DNA of 64,000 bases from Planctomycetales bacterium (GCA_026400835.1 JAPLOA010000048.1:62001-126000), one strand, 5' to 3'. Positions 18,821 to 28,083 are shown, counted from the stretch's first letter. The notes: generated by a model from the letters alone, not told the origin. Translations and numbers: made by a program.

Positions 18821-20263
18821 ATGAAACGCAACGTTGAGGCTGAGGCTGGCATTCATTCGCGAAGTCGTGTGACCAGTCGACGAGAATTTCTCGAACAGAG
18901 CGGAGTTGGTCTCGGCAGCGTCGCCCTGATGAATCTACTGGCCGACGACGCGAAAGCAGAGCGGGCGATGCAATCCCGTTCCAGCCAGTATCCGGCTCGA
19001 GCGAAGAACATCATCTACATGTTTATGGCCGGTGGCCCGAGCCAATTGGAGCTTTTCAGCCCCAAGCCTGTGCTTAAGCAATATCATGGCCAGGCACCGC
19101 CGCAGCATATGACGGAAGGCCGCCGCTTTGCGTTCCTGCCGGCCGACGCGAAGCTGATGGGGACCAATCGTCATTTCAGCCAGTGGGGTCAATGCGGCAT
19201 GGACCTCAGTGAAGTCCTGCCGTTTCATCGCAACATCGTCGACGACGCCTGCTGGCTCCGCGCGGTGGCAACGGATGTTTTTAATCATGGTCCGGCCAAG
19301 ATGTTTATGAACTCCGGATTTCAGGCGCCGGGGCGGCCGAGTCTGGGAGCCTGGGTAACGTATGGTTTGGGTAGTGACTCCAGCAGCTTGCCAGGGTACG
19401 TCGTGTTGCAGTCGGGACCTCGCGGACCACGGGGGGGAAACACTTTGTGGTCCAGCGGCTTCCTGCCAACGGCCTATCAGGGCGTTCCGTTTCGCAGCAA
19501 AGGCAACCCCATTCTGAACCTGTCTAATCCGCCTGGGATCAGCCGAGATGCTCAAAAGGATTTTACTCAGACCATCGGGCAGTTGAATCAGATTCGTCTG
19601 AGTGAAGTTCATGATCCGGAGATAGCAACGCGCATCAATGCGTATGAGACGGCGTTTGCCATGCAGATCTCTGCGCCCGAACTGACTCAGATCGAGAATG
19701 AGACCGAGTCAACACTCAACCTCTATGGAGCCGTTCCGGGAAAGGCGTCCTTTGCAGCGAACTGCCTGATGGCTCGACGGCTGGTGGAACGTGGTGTGAG
19801 ATTCGTGCAGCTTTATCATACGGACTGGGATCATCACGGAGGCAAGGGCGCGGATCTGGATCTGACTTTGGACTCCGTTGCGAAGGAAGTCGATCAGGCG
19901 TCGGCGGCTCTGGTGCTCGATTTGAAACAGCGTGGACTTCTGGAAGATACGCTGGTCATCTGGGGCGGAGAATTCGGTCGAACGCCGATGGGCGAACCTC
20001 GCGAAAGCACCGGCCGCGACCATCATGTGGATGCGTTTACGATGTGGATGGCTGGCGGAGGACTCAAAGCCGGGCACATTCATGGAGCTACAGACGAGAT
20101 GGGGTTTGGACCGACCGAAGGTAAGGTGCATGTGCACGATCTGCACGCGACGATCCTGCATCTGCTGGGGATGGATCATAAGAAGCTGACCTATCGTTTT
20201 CAGGGCCGCGACTTCCGCCTGACTGATGTTCATGGCGAAGTGGTCAGCGAGATCATTGCCTGA
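18821..20263 (+). CDS. DUF1501 protein, tandem copy 2
   Basis: 480 residues, starting at the ATG at 18821; an in-frame TTG directly precedes it. The Tat signal is SRREFLEQSGVGLGSVALMNLLA. It shows the same signatures as its neighbour: IIYMFMAGGPSQLELFSPKP, LVIWGGEFGRTPMGE, GRDHHVDAFTMWMAGGGLKA, HVHDLHATILHLLGMDHKKL. Divergence from copy 1 is greatest in the middle third, where substrate contacts would be expected, so the two probably act on different substrates. Probably exported; enzyme activity has not been established for the family. Confidence 0.94.
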   Translation: MKRNVEAEAGIHSRSRVTSRREFLEQSGVGLGSVALMNLLADDAKAERAMQSRSSQYPARAKNIIYMFMAGGPSQLELFSPKPVLKQYHGQAPPQHMTEGRRFAFLPADAKLMGTNRHFSQWGQCGMDLSEVLPFHRNIVDDACWLRAVATDVFNHGPAKMFMNSGFQAPGRPSLGAWVTYGLGSDSSSLPGYVVLQSGPRGPRGGNTLWSSGFLPTAYQGVPFRSKGNPILNLSNPPGISRDAQKDFTQTIGQLNQIRLSEVHDPEIATRINAYETAFAMQISAPELTQIENETESTLNLYGAVPGKASFAANCLMARRLVERGVRFVQLYHTDWDHHGGKGADLDLTLDSVAKEVDQASAALVLDLKQRGLLEDTLVIWGGEFGRTPMGEPRESTGRDHHVDAFTMWMAGGGLKAGHIHGATDEMGFGPTEGKVHVHDLHATILHLLGMDHKKLTYRFQGRDFRLTDVHGEVVSEIIA

Positions 20264-21110
20264 GGCCAATGCTCGAGCGGCGGAGGCGTGACTCATGGAA
20301 TGTGACTCACGAAGAAGCCCCCACGCCGGCGCGTTTTGAAGTTTGCGTAAATCACAACCCGAAACGTCAGTGAGGGATTGAGCTGCAGCGTTGTTTAAGT
20401 GTTGCCGTAAATCCCTCGCTGACGCGTTTTGAAGTTGCGCATTTGCGTCTATCCCAACCCGCTGCGTGAGCGAGGGATTGTGTTTTAGCGTTTTGGGCAG
20501 TGTTTGCGTAAATCCCTCGCTGACGCTTCGGGTTATGATAAATCCCAGTGTTTCTCCGCAAGTGAACAACCTCAGCGCCGAAACGCGCAACTTCAAAACT
20601 GACGCGTCGGGTTGAGATAAATCCCCTTATTTTCGCCCGTTGATCTACGGAAGTCTTTAACATCACAACTTCAAAAAGTGTTGACAGGCATTCTGGACGT
20701 CGACTTGAGCGACTTTTTCTGGATTCCGGACCGCAAAGCAAAAACGCGGGCCGTCGATGCTAACAAGCGCACGATTGAACTGTTCTGCGTGTTTTCGTCA
20801 GGCGGTGTGGAAGGCGCACGAGTCTTCGTGAAAGCGGCCGGTTTCCGTTTGACCGCTTGAGCCCGCTGGATTTGAGGCGTACACTTGGCAGGCAGTTGAA
20901 AAAGGCGTGTGGAATTCTCGACCGACTCATGTTTCCGTGATTTGGTGCGCTTCCAAAAAAGTTCTGGACACCTTTTTTAACGTGCTGTCAGGCGTCGATC
21001 AGGATTGTTGATCGAGACGCAGATTGGCCGCAACAAAATGGCGGTTTTTCAGTGAGGATTCAGGAGGATTCCGACACTGACGGTAAGATGCTTGTGGAGT
21101 TTGAGACGTG
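20264..21110. other. Repeat-rich intergenic region
   Basis: About 850 bases. The first 400 hold the AATCCCTCGCTGACGC repeat cluster. From 20641 to 21110 nothing convincing is seen; a 60-codon frame at 20678-20860 starts with GTG, has no ribosome site and no recognisable similarity. Confidence 0.5.
20325..20632. repeat. Cluster of AATCCCTCGCTGACGCNTCGGGTT repeats in both orientations
   Basis: The block appears as AACCCGAAACGTCAGTGAGG (near 20358), TAAATCCCTCGCTGACGCG (near 20410), AACCCGCTGCGTGAGCGAGG (near 20457), TAAATCCCTCGCTGACGCTT (near 20511) and GACGCGTCGGGTTGAGATAA (near 20600). A second motif, CGTTTTGAAGTT(T)GCG, accompanies several copies. Alternating orientation allows large hairpins. 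Confidence 0.75.
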
Positions 21111-21314
21111 ATGGACGGAATGCTTCAGGTCGAACTGACGACTCAGGAACGTGATATGCTGGTACGCGGACTTCGTTATGTCCGCAGTGCGATCATGCTG
21201 GAACTTCGCGATCCGACTCGCGACGATGAGTATCGCCGCTCCGTGATGCTGGATGAAATCCAGAACCTGAGCCAGCGATTGGAATCGACTGACCCACTGG
21301 GTGTCAGGGTTTAG
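21111..21314 (+). CDS. Small hypothetical protein (67 aa)
   Basis: The start is taken at the ATG directly after an in-frame GTG; a GGAG lies about twelve bases upstream. The product (MDGMLQVELTTQERDMLVRG ... SQRLESTDPLGVRV) is predicted largely helical, charged and soluble, with a regular heptad-like spacing of Leu and Val. It has no recognised domain. Codon usage resembles the neighbouring genes and the frame is free of the arginine/serine excess seen in shadow frames, so it is likely real. It stands alone between two repeat clusters. Confidence 0.6.
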   Translation: MDGMLQVELTTQERDMLVRGLRYVRSAIMLELRDPTRDDEYRRSVMLDEIQNLSQRLESTDPLGVRV

Positions 21315-21658
21315 CAGGTCTTTGGACTGCTGCAGCCTGCTGCAGCTTTCGGATCCACAGCCTGCTGTGGACGGCCTTTCTTAAATCAGCGAACTTCACG
21401 TCGCCGTTCTTCCGTTAGTCCTCGGCAGCAGGCTGCCGGAACAAAAGCGGCAGCAGGCTGCCGCAGTCCACGTGGAAGAAGCATCCCTCAAAAACTATTC
21501 TCAGTCGCCACTCCCAAATTCTCTGTGAGGCATCCTGGGAGACTTGAGGATTCACTCGGAATCGCCCACCATCCGCACCCGCTGAGCGATCTGCTCAGGC
21601 GAGAGTGAGTTTCCACCGGGTTGAATGTGATTTTTTGATACAGGCAGGGTGAGTGAAG
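21315..21658. other. Intergenic region with four small hairpins
   Basis: Apart from the four hairpins at 21329-21464, this gap must contain the promoter of the oxidoreductase gene. No coding frame is supported. Confidence 0.5.
21329..21464. repeat. Four hairpins sharing a CCTG/CAGG loop
   Basis: GCTGCAG-CCTG-CTGCAGC (21329-21346), TCCACAG-CCTG-CTGTGGA (21354-21371), CGGCAG-CAGG-CTGCCG (21423-21438) and GCGGCAG-CAGG-CTGCCGC (21447-21464). The first two show the loop as CCTG, the last two as its complement CAGG. The stems vary while the loop stays fixed. Confidence 0.7.
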
Positions 21659-22762
21659 ATGGGCGAGAAGACTTGTCGCTGGGGGATTTTGAGCACAGCA
21701 GAGATCGCAAAGAAGAACTGGGCCTCGATCGCAAATTCGGGAAATGGTCGAGTCATTGCGGTGGCCAGTCGATCAGTCGAGAAGGCTCAGAAGTTTATCT
21801 CTGCGTGTCAGGCTTCAGTCCCGGTCGCCCATTCAGTCGACGCCGTCGGAAGCTATGACGCGTTACTGAGTCGCAGCGATATTGACGCGGTCTATGTGCC
21901 ATTGCCGACCGGAATTCGCGCTGAGTGGGTGGTCAAGGCGGCTCAGGCTGGCAAGCACGTGATGGTTGAAAAGCCCTGCGGCGTCACCACAGCCGACGTT
22001 AAGGCAATGGTTGATGCCTGTAATGCGTCAAAAGTGCAGTTTATGGACGGCGTGATGTTCATGCACAGTGCACGTATGAATGCCATGCGTGCTGTGCTGG
22101 ATGATGGAAAGAGCGTGGGCGAGATTCGCAGAATTGCCAGCCAGTTCAGTTTCTGTGCTGATCAGTCCTGGGTGGAAAGTAATATTCGTGCCAGCAGTCA
22201 ATTGGAGCCCGCCGGTTGTTTGGGAGACCTTGGTTGGTACACGATCCGGATTATTCTGTTCGCCATGAAGTATGAAATGCCCGTCGAGGTACGAGGGCGG
22301 ATTCTGAATGGCGTTAAGCGAGCGGACAGTGCGGATGTGGTGCCGATGGAGTTTCAGGGAGAGATGCATTTTGCGAACGGCGTCTCGGCCACTTTCTTCA
22401 ACTCCTTCCGCACGAATCATCAGCAGTGGGCTCACATCAGCGGTAGCAAAGGCTACCTCGCGGTGAATGACTTTGTTTTGCCATACTATGGCAATGAAGT
22501 TTCCTTTGACGTGGGGAACCACAACTTTTCGGCGGACGGCTGCTACTTCACCATGGAGAAGTTCCTGAAAACTCAGCAGTTGCGTGAATACAGCAATAAT
22601 ACGAAAAATGCTCAGGAAACCGCGTTATTTCGCAAATTTTCGGAGCTGGTGAACACAGGACACCGTGACAATTTCTGGCCGGAAGTCGCCCTGAAGACTC
22701 AGAGAATTCTGGACGCCGCGTTGAAATCAGCGAACGGCGGTGGCGGGGCTGTTGCTCCGTAA
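21659..22762 (+). CDS. Gfo/Idh/MocA family NAD(P)-dependent oxidoreductase
   Basis: Soluble dehydrogenase of the glucose-fructose oxidoreductase/inositol dehydrogenase superfamily, usually acting on sugars or polyols. The start is set at the ATG at 21659 (MGEKTCRWGILSTAEIAKKN); an in-frame GTG lies two codons upstream. The Rossmann fold is at about 6-125 (WGILSTAEIAKKN, VIAVASRSVEKA, YVPLPTGIRAEW) with the conserved EKPCG at about 104-108. The C-terminal domain carries LGDLGWYTIRIILFAM. The nucleotide motif is GILSTA rather than the usual G-x-G-x-x-G/A, which occurs in some subfamilies. Cytoplasmic, apparently single-gene transcript. Substrate not predictable. Confidence 0.92.
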   Translation: MGEKTCRWGILSTAEIAKKNWASIANSGNGRVIAVASRSVEKAQKFISACQASVPVAHSVDAVGSYDALLSRSDIDAVYVPLPTGIRAEWVVKAAQAGKHVMVEKPCGVTTADVKAMVDACNASKVQFMDGVMFMHSARMNAMRAVLDDGKSVGEIRRIASQFSFCADQSWVESNIRASSQLEPAGCLGDLGWYTIRIILFAMKYEMPVEVRGRILNGVKRADSADVVPMEFQGEMHFANGVSATFFNSFRTNHQQWAHISGSKGYLAVNDFVLPYYGNEVSFDVGNHNFSADGCYFTMEKFLKTQQLREYSNNTKNAQETALFRKFSELVNTGHRDNFWPEVALKTQRILDAALKSANGGGGAVAP

Positions 22763-22900
22763 ACGCTTCCAAAAGCAGAGATGTGTGCGACTCCGGGGCG
22801 GCTGATGCTGGAACTTTTCAGTGTGAGTTTCGTACACTAGGAGGCATTGTGGGTGCTGCGCGAGCCCTTCTGAACTCTTACGGATTTCTGGTGACTCCCA

Positions 22901-23431
22901 ATGGAAGCTCTGGTTGATCTTTTCTTCAGTCTCATTGACGTTCTGCGATCCTTGTTGAATGTAGTTGTCAGTCTGGTACGGGTGGTTGTGCCGTGGCTGC
23001 CATTATTGGGCTGGATTGGGTTCTGGACGTTTGCGGTGAACTGGGCTAAGGCGTTTCCAATTCTCCGTCGTGGCGGGCTGATTGGTGTCTTTCTGATGAT
23101 GTTTGTCAGTGTGCTGGTTTGGGGCTCAGTAGCTCCGCCTGTGGGTGGCGAACACTTCATGTTCGGCCTCTCCGTCAGCAACTACGTCGGCAAGTTTATC
23201 TATGTGACCATGCTCACATGTATCGCTCTGCTCTGCGGGTCCGCTCAGTTGTCCGGTGCGTTTGGAAAACTCTGTGAGTTTCCTGAAGAGCCAGAAGATG
23301 ATCACCACGGGCATGGTGGGCACGGCCATGATGAGCATGGGCACGGCCATGATGGACATGGCGGGCACGATACACATGGTCATGATTCCCACGGGCATGA
23401 TGCTCATGGCCACGCGGCACACGCCCATTGA
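22901..23431 (+). CDS. Membrane protein with His/Gly/Asp-rich cytoplasmic-type tail
   Basis: 176 residues. Three or four hydrophobic segments (about 5-30, 33-50, 60-80 and 95-115) are followed by FGKLCEFPEEPEDD and then about 45 residues made of repeated HGH, HDEHGHGHDGHG and HGHDAHGH units, some 20 histidines in total. Such tails bind Zn, Ni or Co in transporters and chaperones, but the membrane part is not a recognised transporter family. The gene is followed at once by a strong terminator and probably forms its own transcript. Function unknown; metal buffering or sensing at the membrane is inference. Confidence 0.85.
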   Translation: MEALVDLFFSLIDVLRSLLNVVVSLVRVVVPWLPLLGWIGFWTFAVNWAKAFPILRRGGLIGVFLMMFVSVLVWGSVAPPVGGEHFMFGLSVSNYVGKFIYVTMLTCIALLCGSAQLSGAFGKLCEFPEEPEDDHHGHGGHGHDEHGHGHDGHGGHDTHGHDSHGHDAHGHAAHAH

Positions 23432-23447
23432 TATAGAATGAAGTTTG

Positions 23448-23479
23448 AAGCCCGGCATTCATTTGAGTGCCGGGCTTTT
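23448..23479 (+). terminator. Rho-independent terminator
   Basis: AAGCCCGGCA pairs with TGCCGGGCTT around a ten-base loop and is followed by TTT. It ends the His-rich membrane protein gene, 17 bases after its stop codon. Confidence 0.9.
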
Positions 23480-23592
23480 CAGGTTTATTGAGAGTTCTGA
23501 TCCACTTGTTGAATGCTCCGGAATTTTCCCGCGATCTTCCTTCTCACCACACCTCACCCTGCCTTCGACTTCCTGATCGGGAAACTCCTGCC

Positions 23593-24879
23593 ATGAGATC
23601 CATGACGCTGCTGGCCGTGCTGATGATGCCCGCTGTGCTGCTGACCCCCGCTTCGGTGTTGTCCGGTGACTGGCCCGGTTGGCGAGGTCCTCATGGGAAC
23701 GGGGTGGCGGAAGGCACTGGTTACGCAACGGAATGGTCGGCGGAGAAAAACGTCGACTGGAAGTTTGCTCTGACTGGACGAGGTGCTTCGACGCCAGCAG
23801 TTTCTGGTGGCCGGATTTTCGTCACCGCCACGAACGAGGGACAGAATCTTGTTCATTGCGTCGGCATGGACGGGACTGCTCAATGGTCGAAAACTCTGGG
23901 ATCAGCCGTAGACGGAAAACCCGGGAAAGACGGTACCGGAGCGAACCCATCCATTACCACGGATGGCAAGTTTGTGTTTGCCTACTTCAAGAGTGGGGAC
24001 TTCGGATGCTTCACCGTCGAGGGCGAGCAGAAATGGCATCATAATCTGCAGGATCAGTTCGGCGAGGATACCCTTTGGTGGGATTTGGGGACGTCTCCGG
24101 TCCTGACTCGCAACGCCGTTGTGATCGCCTGTATGCATTCCGGTCCCTCCTATGTCGCTGCGTTCGCGAAAGAGACTGGTGACATCATCTGGAAGCATGA
24201 TCGCGATCTTGGCGCGCCGGAGGAGGCGGCTCAAAGTTACGCGACACCGGTTGTGGTCGAAGATGGGGCTGGTGAGCTGATTATTGTGCTGGGGGCTGAC
24301 CATGTGACGGCTCATGATGCAGCCAATGGCAAAGAAGTCTGGCGACTTGGCGGATTGAATCCCACCGGGCACAAGTATTTCCGTTCGATCGCTTCGGCTG
24401 CTGTGGGGGAAGGCATTGTGATCGCGCCGTATGCTCGAGGTGAATCGTTGACGGCCATTCGTATGGGCGGCGAAGGTGATATCACAAAGTCGCACATTCT
24501 CTGGGCGAACACAGCGACATCCGGCGACGTGCCAACTCCCGCCATCGCGAACGGCCGAGTCTTCATCTGCCGTGACACCGGGGAAGCTCGCGGAACGATT
24601 GATTGCCTCGAACTCACAACCGGCAAGACCATCTGGAGCGGTCAGCTCGAAAAGAATCGCAATACGTTTCGCTCGTCACCGGTGATTGCTGACGGAAAAC
24701 TTTATATGGCTCGTCAGGATGGCACTGTGTTTGTGCTGGATGCATTTGCGAATGAATTCAAAGTGCTGGCCAGGAACACCGTCGCTGAAGAACATACTGT
24801 GGCGACGCCCGTCTTTGTTGACGGCAAGATTCTCCTGCGAACGGACAGCCACATCTTCCTGATCGGGAACAACGGATAA
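23593..24879 (+). CDS. Secreted PQQ-like beta-propeller protein
   Basis: The start is placed at the ATG at 23593 (MRSMTLLAVLMMPAVLL), which begins a Sec signal peptide; the longer frame from 23467 would run through the preceding terminator. The mature ~410-residue protein is an eight-bladed propeller of the PQQ/WD40-like type (DWPGWRGPHGNG, KNVDWKFALTGRGASTPAVS, ETGDIIWKHDRDLGAPEEA, SSPVIADGKLYMARQDGTVF). This family is abundant in Planctomycetes; most members lack proven quinone binding and may be scaffold or carbohydrate-related proteins. The S9 peptidase gene begins ten bases after the stop, so the two form an operon. Confidence 0.9.
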   Translation: MRSMTLLAVLMMPAVLLTPASVLSGDWPGWRGPHGNGVAEGTGYATEWSAEKNVDWKFALTGRGASTPAVSGGRIFVTATNEGQNLVHCVGMDGTAQWSKTLGSAVDGKPGKDGTGANPSITTDGKFVFAYFKSGDFGCFTVEGEQKWHHNLQDQFGEDTLWWDLGTSPVLTRNAVVIACMHSGPSYVAAFAKETGDIIWKHDRDLGAPEEAAQSYATPVVVEDGAGELIIVLGADHVTAHDAANGKEVWRLGGLNPTGHKYFRSIASAAVGEGIVIAPYARGESLTAIRMGGEGDITKSHILWANTATSGDVPTPAIANGRVFICRDTGEARGTIDCLELTTGKTIWSGQLEKNRNTFRSSPVIADGKLYMARQDGTVFVLDAFANEFKVLARNTVAEEHTVATPVFVDGKILLRTDSHIFLIGNNG

Positions 24880-24888
24880 GGGGCCATT

Positions 24889-27342
24889 ATGCTCAGCATT
24901 CATTTCCTGCGGCCCATCATTCTGACCGTGCTGTTGATGACAGGCCTGAGAACAACATTGGGAAATGATGAAGCTCCCCAACCGAAAAAGGCAGACCAAA
25001 TTTTGACGACCAGCGGCTATCGCCGACCTCCTCAGGAGATTACAGACATTCTGAACGCTCAGCCGACGCCCAGTGTGTCGCTGAGCCCGACTCGGGAGTA
25101 TCTGCTGCTGATCGAACGATCCAGTTATCCTCCGATCGAAGATCTGGCCGCCCCGATGCTAAGGCTGGCCGGTTATCGCATCAACCCGCTGACAAACGGA
25201 CCTCATCTGGCTCCTCGCAGTATCGGGCTGTTGCTGCAGTCCATTGCCACCGGTGAACAACGTCGAATCGAAGTGCCATCGGGAGCGAATCTCGGATATC
25301 AGGGATGGTCGCCGGATGGACAATGGATCGCATTTACGATCACGACTCGGGATTCAATTCAGCTATGGGTTGCATCGGTTAAGAACGCGACGGCGCGGCA
25401 GTTTGCAGATCTGCAGGTCAACGGCTGCTATGGGGCACCGATCCAATGGTTACCGGACTCAAGCGGTCTGCTGGTGCAGTCAATTGTTCGCGATCGAGGC
25501 CCCGCGCCGATCAAGCCGTTGACTCCGTCTGGTCCGACGATTGAAGAGAGTTCCGGCAATTCAGGGCCGGTACGAACTTACCAGGACCTGCTGCAGAACT
25601 CACATGACGAAGACCTTTTTGAGTACTACACGTCTTCACAATTGATGCGGGTCGATCTGGCGACGCTGAGACTCACCGTCATCGGCAAACCCGGAGTGTT
25701 CTCTAATGTTGACGTTTCGCCCGATGGCCAGCACATTCTGATTGTGCGTCAGGAACGGCCGTATTCTTATCTGTTCCCGGCCAGTCGCTTTCCAAAGAAG
25801 GTCGAAGTCTGGTCGGACGAAGGTCAATTCGAGTATCAGGTGGCTGCTTTGCCTTTGGAGGATCGAATTCCGATTGAAGGCGTTCCGACGGGGCCTCGAT
25901 CGGCTGGCTGGCAGCCGACACTTCCCGCGACTCTGGTATGGCTCGAAGCGCTGGACGAAGGTGATCCGCGAAAGACCGTTGAGTTTCGTGATCGAGTCTT
26001 AAAGCTGGCGGCTCCATTTTCCGGCGATGCCGTCGAGATGACTCGCACTGGCCAGCGTTGCACCGGCATCATGTGGGGCGAACGTGACGGGCTGGCTTTT
26101 GTTCGCGACTATGATCGAGACCGACGCTGGATGCGGACTTATCGCATTCATTCCGAGAAGTCGGATGTTGCTCCGGAGTTGATCTGGGAACGCTCTGTTA
26201 ACGATCGCTACGCCGATCCGGGAACTCCGATGACTCGGCCGCTGTCGAATGGTCGTCGTGTCGTCTGGCAGCATCAGAATTCGTTGTTTCTTGAAAGCAC
26301 CGGAGCGACTCCGAAGGGTGATCGGCCGTTTCTGGATCGCTTTGATTTGGCCACAAAAGTGACCACTCGGTTATTCGCCTGCGGTGATGACAGTTACGAA
26401 TCTGTCGTGGCGATTCTGGCGGATGACGGAACTCAGTTTATTACTCAACATGAAACACCGACGGTACCGCCAAACTTCTTTTTGACCACAGTTGGTGGCG
26501 AACGAAAACCGCTGACGAACTTTCCGGACCCGATGCCACAATTGCGAGGTATCACCAAGGAACTGGTCACCTATCAGCGCAGTGATGGCGTTGCTTTGTC
26601 GTTCACGTTGTATCTTCCCCCGGGTTATCAGAAGGGGACTCCGCTGCCGACGATTGCGTGGGCCTATCCGCGGGAGTTCAATGATCCGGCGACGGCTGGT
26701 CAGGTGTCAGGTTCGACCAATCGATTTACCACGATCGGAGGCATCTCGCACCTGTTCCTGTTAACTCAGGGTTATGCCATTCTGGATGAGGCCACGATGC
26801 CCGTCGTAGGTGCTCCTGAAGTGGCCAACAATACGTTTATCGAACAGGTGGTCTCCAGTGCACAGGCCGCGATTGACAAGGCCGTCGAAATGGGCGTGAC
26901 GGATCGCAGTCGTGTTGGTGTCGGTGGTCACAGTTACGGGGCCTTCATGACAGCCAATCTGCTGGCGCATTCCCGGTTATTCCGCACCGGGGTTGCTCGC
27001 AGCGGAGCATACAATCGTACGCTGACTCCATTCGGTTTTCAGAATGAGCGTCGCACGTTCTGGGAAGCACCGGAGATCTATATGACGATGTCTCCGTTTG
27101 CGGCGGCTGACAAAATCAAGAGCCCGATCCTGCTGATTCACGGTGAAGCCGACAATAATCCTGGGACTTTTCCAATCCAGAGTGAGCGTTTGTATCACGC
27201 CATTCGCGGAAATGGGGGCACTGTTCGCTACGTGACTCTGCCGCACGAATCTCACGGATATGTGGCTCGCGAATCGATTGAACACACGTTGTGGGAGATG
27301 GTGACGTGGTTCGACCGCTATGTAAAATCGGCAAAGGATTGA
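24889..27342 (+). CDS. S9 family prolyl-oligopeptidase-type peptidase
   Basis: Secreted serine peptidase of 817 residues. A signal peptide (LRPIILTVLLMTGLRTTLG) is followed by a beta-propeller (about 60-560) and an alpha/beta-hydrolase domain. The catalytic triad is visible: Ser682 in GGHSYGAF, Asp755 in HGEADNNPG, His789 in LPHESHGYV. The segment YRINPLTNGPHLAPRS near the N-terminus resembles the glutamyl endopeptidase branch (chloroplast GEP-like) more than dipeptidyl peptidases, so cleavage after Glu is possible. AAGGGG lies about eight bases before the start. It is second in an operon with the propeller protein. Confidence 0.92.
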   Translation: MLSIHFLRPIILTVLLMTGLRTTLGNDEAPQPKKADQILTTSGYRRPPQEITDILNAQPTPSVSLSPTREYLLLIERSSYPPIEDLAAPMLRLAGYRINPLTNGPHLAPRSIGLLLQSIATGEQRRIEVPSGANLGYQGWSPDGQWIAFTITTRDSIQLWVASVKNATARQFADLQVNGCYGAPIQWLPDSSGLLVQSIVRDRGPAPIKPLTPSGPTIEESSGNSGPVRTYQDLLQNSHDEDLFEYYTSSQLMRVDLATLRLTVIGKPGVFSNVDVSPDGQHILIVRQERPYSYLFPASRFPKKVEVWSDEGQFEYQVAALPLEDRIPIEGVPTGPRSAGWQPTLPATLVWLEALDEGDPRKTVEFRDRVLKLAAPFSGDAVEMTRTGQRCTGIMWGERDGLAFVRDYDRDRRWMRTYRIHSEKSDVAPELIWERSVNDRYADPGTPMTRPLSNGRRVVWQHQNSLFLESTGATPKGDRPFLDRFDLATKVTTRLFACGDDSYESVVAILADDGTQFITQHETPTVPPNFFLTTVGGERKPLTNFPDPMPQLRGITKELVTYQRSDGVALSFTLYLPPGYQKGTPLPTIAWAYPREFNDPATAGQVSGSTNRFTTIGGISHLFLLTQGYAILDEATMPVVGAPEVANNTFIEQVVSSAQAAIDKAVEMGVTDRSRVGVGGHSYGAFMTANLLAHSRLFRTGVARSGAYNRTLTPFGFQNERRTFWEAPEIYMTMSPFAAADKIKSPILLIHGEADNNPGTFPIQSERLYHAIRGNGGTVRYVTLPHESHGYVARESIEHTLWEMVTWFDRYVKSAKD

Positions 27343-27433
27343 AAGTCGGCCGCAGACAGCAAACAATGTGTTAGAGAGACCCGTGGTCTGTTAAAATCTG
27401 GTTTCAGGGATCAACGTTTCAGGAGTTTTCAAT

Positions 27434-28021
27434 ATGGTGTTTCATCGATTGGTAAGTTTCGCTCTGTGTGCGATTTTTGCATTTTCAGTTTCAGTCCTGC
27501 CTGCTGACGAAGCGGCGAAGAAGGCGGAGACTGTCGAAGTGAAGTTGAAAGATCTGGTCCTGAATCTGCCGAAGGACTGGGCAGCTTCAGATACGGTGAG
27601 TTCTATGCGTTTGGCGACCTACGACATTCCAAATATTAAAGGCGATAAGGAAAAGGGCGAACTGGCAATTTCCACATTCGGCGGTGATGGTGGTGGTGTC
27701 TCTGCCAACCTTGAGCGATGGGTTGGTCAGTTCGATGCCGAAGGCCGCGAAGTGGCGATTAAGAAGGGCATGGTCGGCGAGAACGCTTATCACGTCGCAG
27801 ACATTTCTGGAACTTATCAGAAGTCGGTTGGCCCACCAATTCTTCGCAAGACAACTGCTGCCAAGGGCTACCGAATGCTCGGTATGATCGTACAGGTCAA
27901 AGGCAAGGGGGTTTACTTCCTGAAGTTGACTGGTCCGGATGCCACCGTGAAAGCTCAGGCTGACGCGCTGCGAACCGCCATCGGAGCAAAATCAGAAGGC
28001 GAAGAAGATTACGAACTCTGA
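27434..28021 (+). CDS. Small secreted protein of unknown function (195 aa)
   Basis: A clear Sec signal peptide (FALCAIFAFSVSVLPADEA) precedes a ~170-residue domain with alternating short strands (LKDLVLNLPKDWAAS, ELAISTFGGDGGGVSANLER, YRMLGMIVQVKGKGVYFLKL). The layout resembles proteins with a lipid- or ligand-binding beta-sheet, but no named domain can be assigned. AGGAG lies about nine bases before the ATG. A terminator follows 20 bases after the stop, so the gene is transcribed alone or as the last gene after the S9 peptidase. Likely periplasmic. Confidence 0.82.
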   Translation: MVFHRLVSFALCAIFAFSVSVLPADEAAKKAETVEVKLKDLVLNLPKDWAASDTVSSMRLATYDIPNIKGDKEKGELAISTFGGDGGGVSANLERWVGQFDAEGREVAIKKGMVGENAYHVADISGTYQKSVGPPILRKTTAAKGYRMLGMIVQVKGKGVYFLKLTGPDATVKAQADALRTAIGAKSEGEEDYEL

Positions 28022-28040
28022 TTCTGAGTGAACCTTATGC

Positions 28041-28083
28041 AAGCCCTCCGATCCGATTACGGTTCGAGAGGGCTTCTGTTTTT
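28041..28083 (+). terminator. Rho-independent terminator
   Basis: AAGCCCTC and GAGGGCTT form an eight-base stem, followed by CTGTTTTT. It ends the small secreted protein gene. Confidence 0.8.

Noticed and set aside
20678-20860. 60-codon frame after the repeat cluster
   Set aside because: GTG start, no ribosome site, no recognisable sequence; could be decay of a former gene but unsupported.
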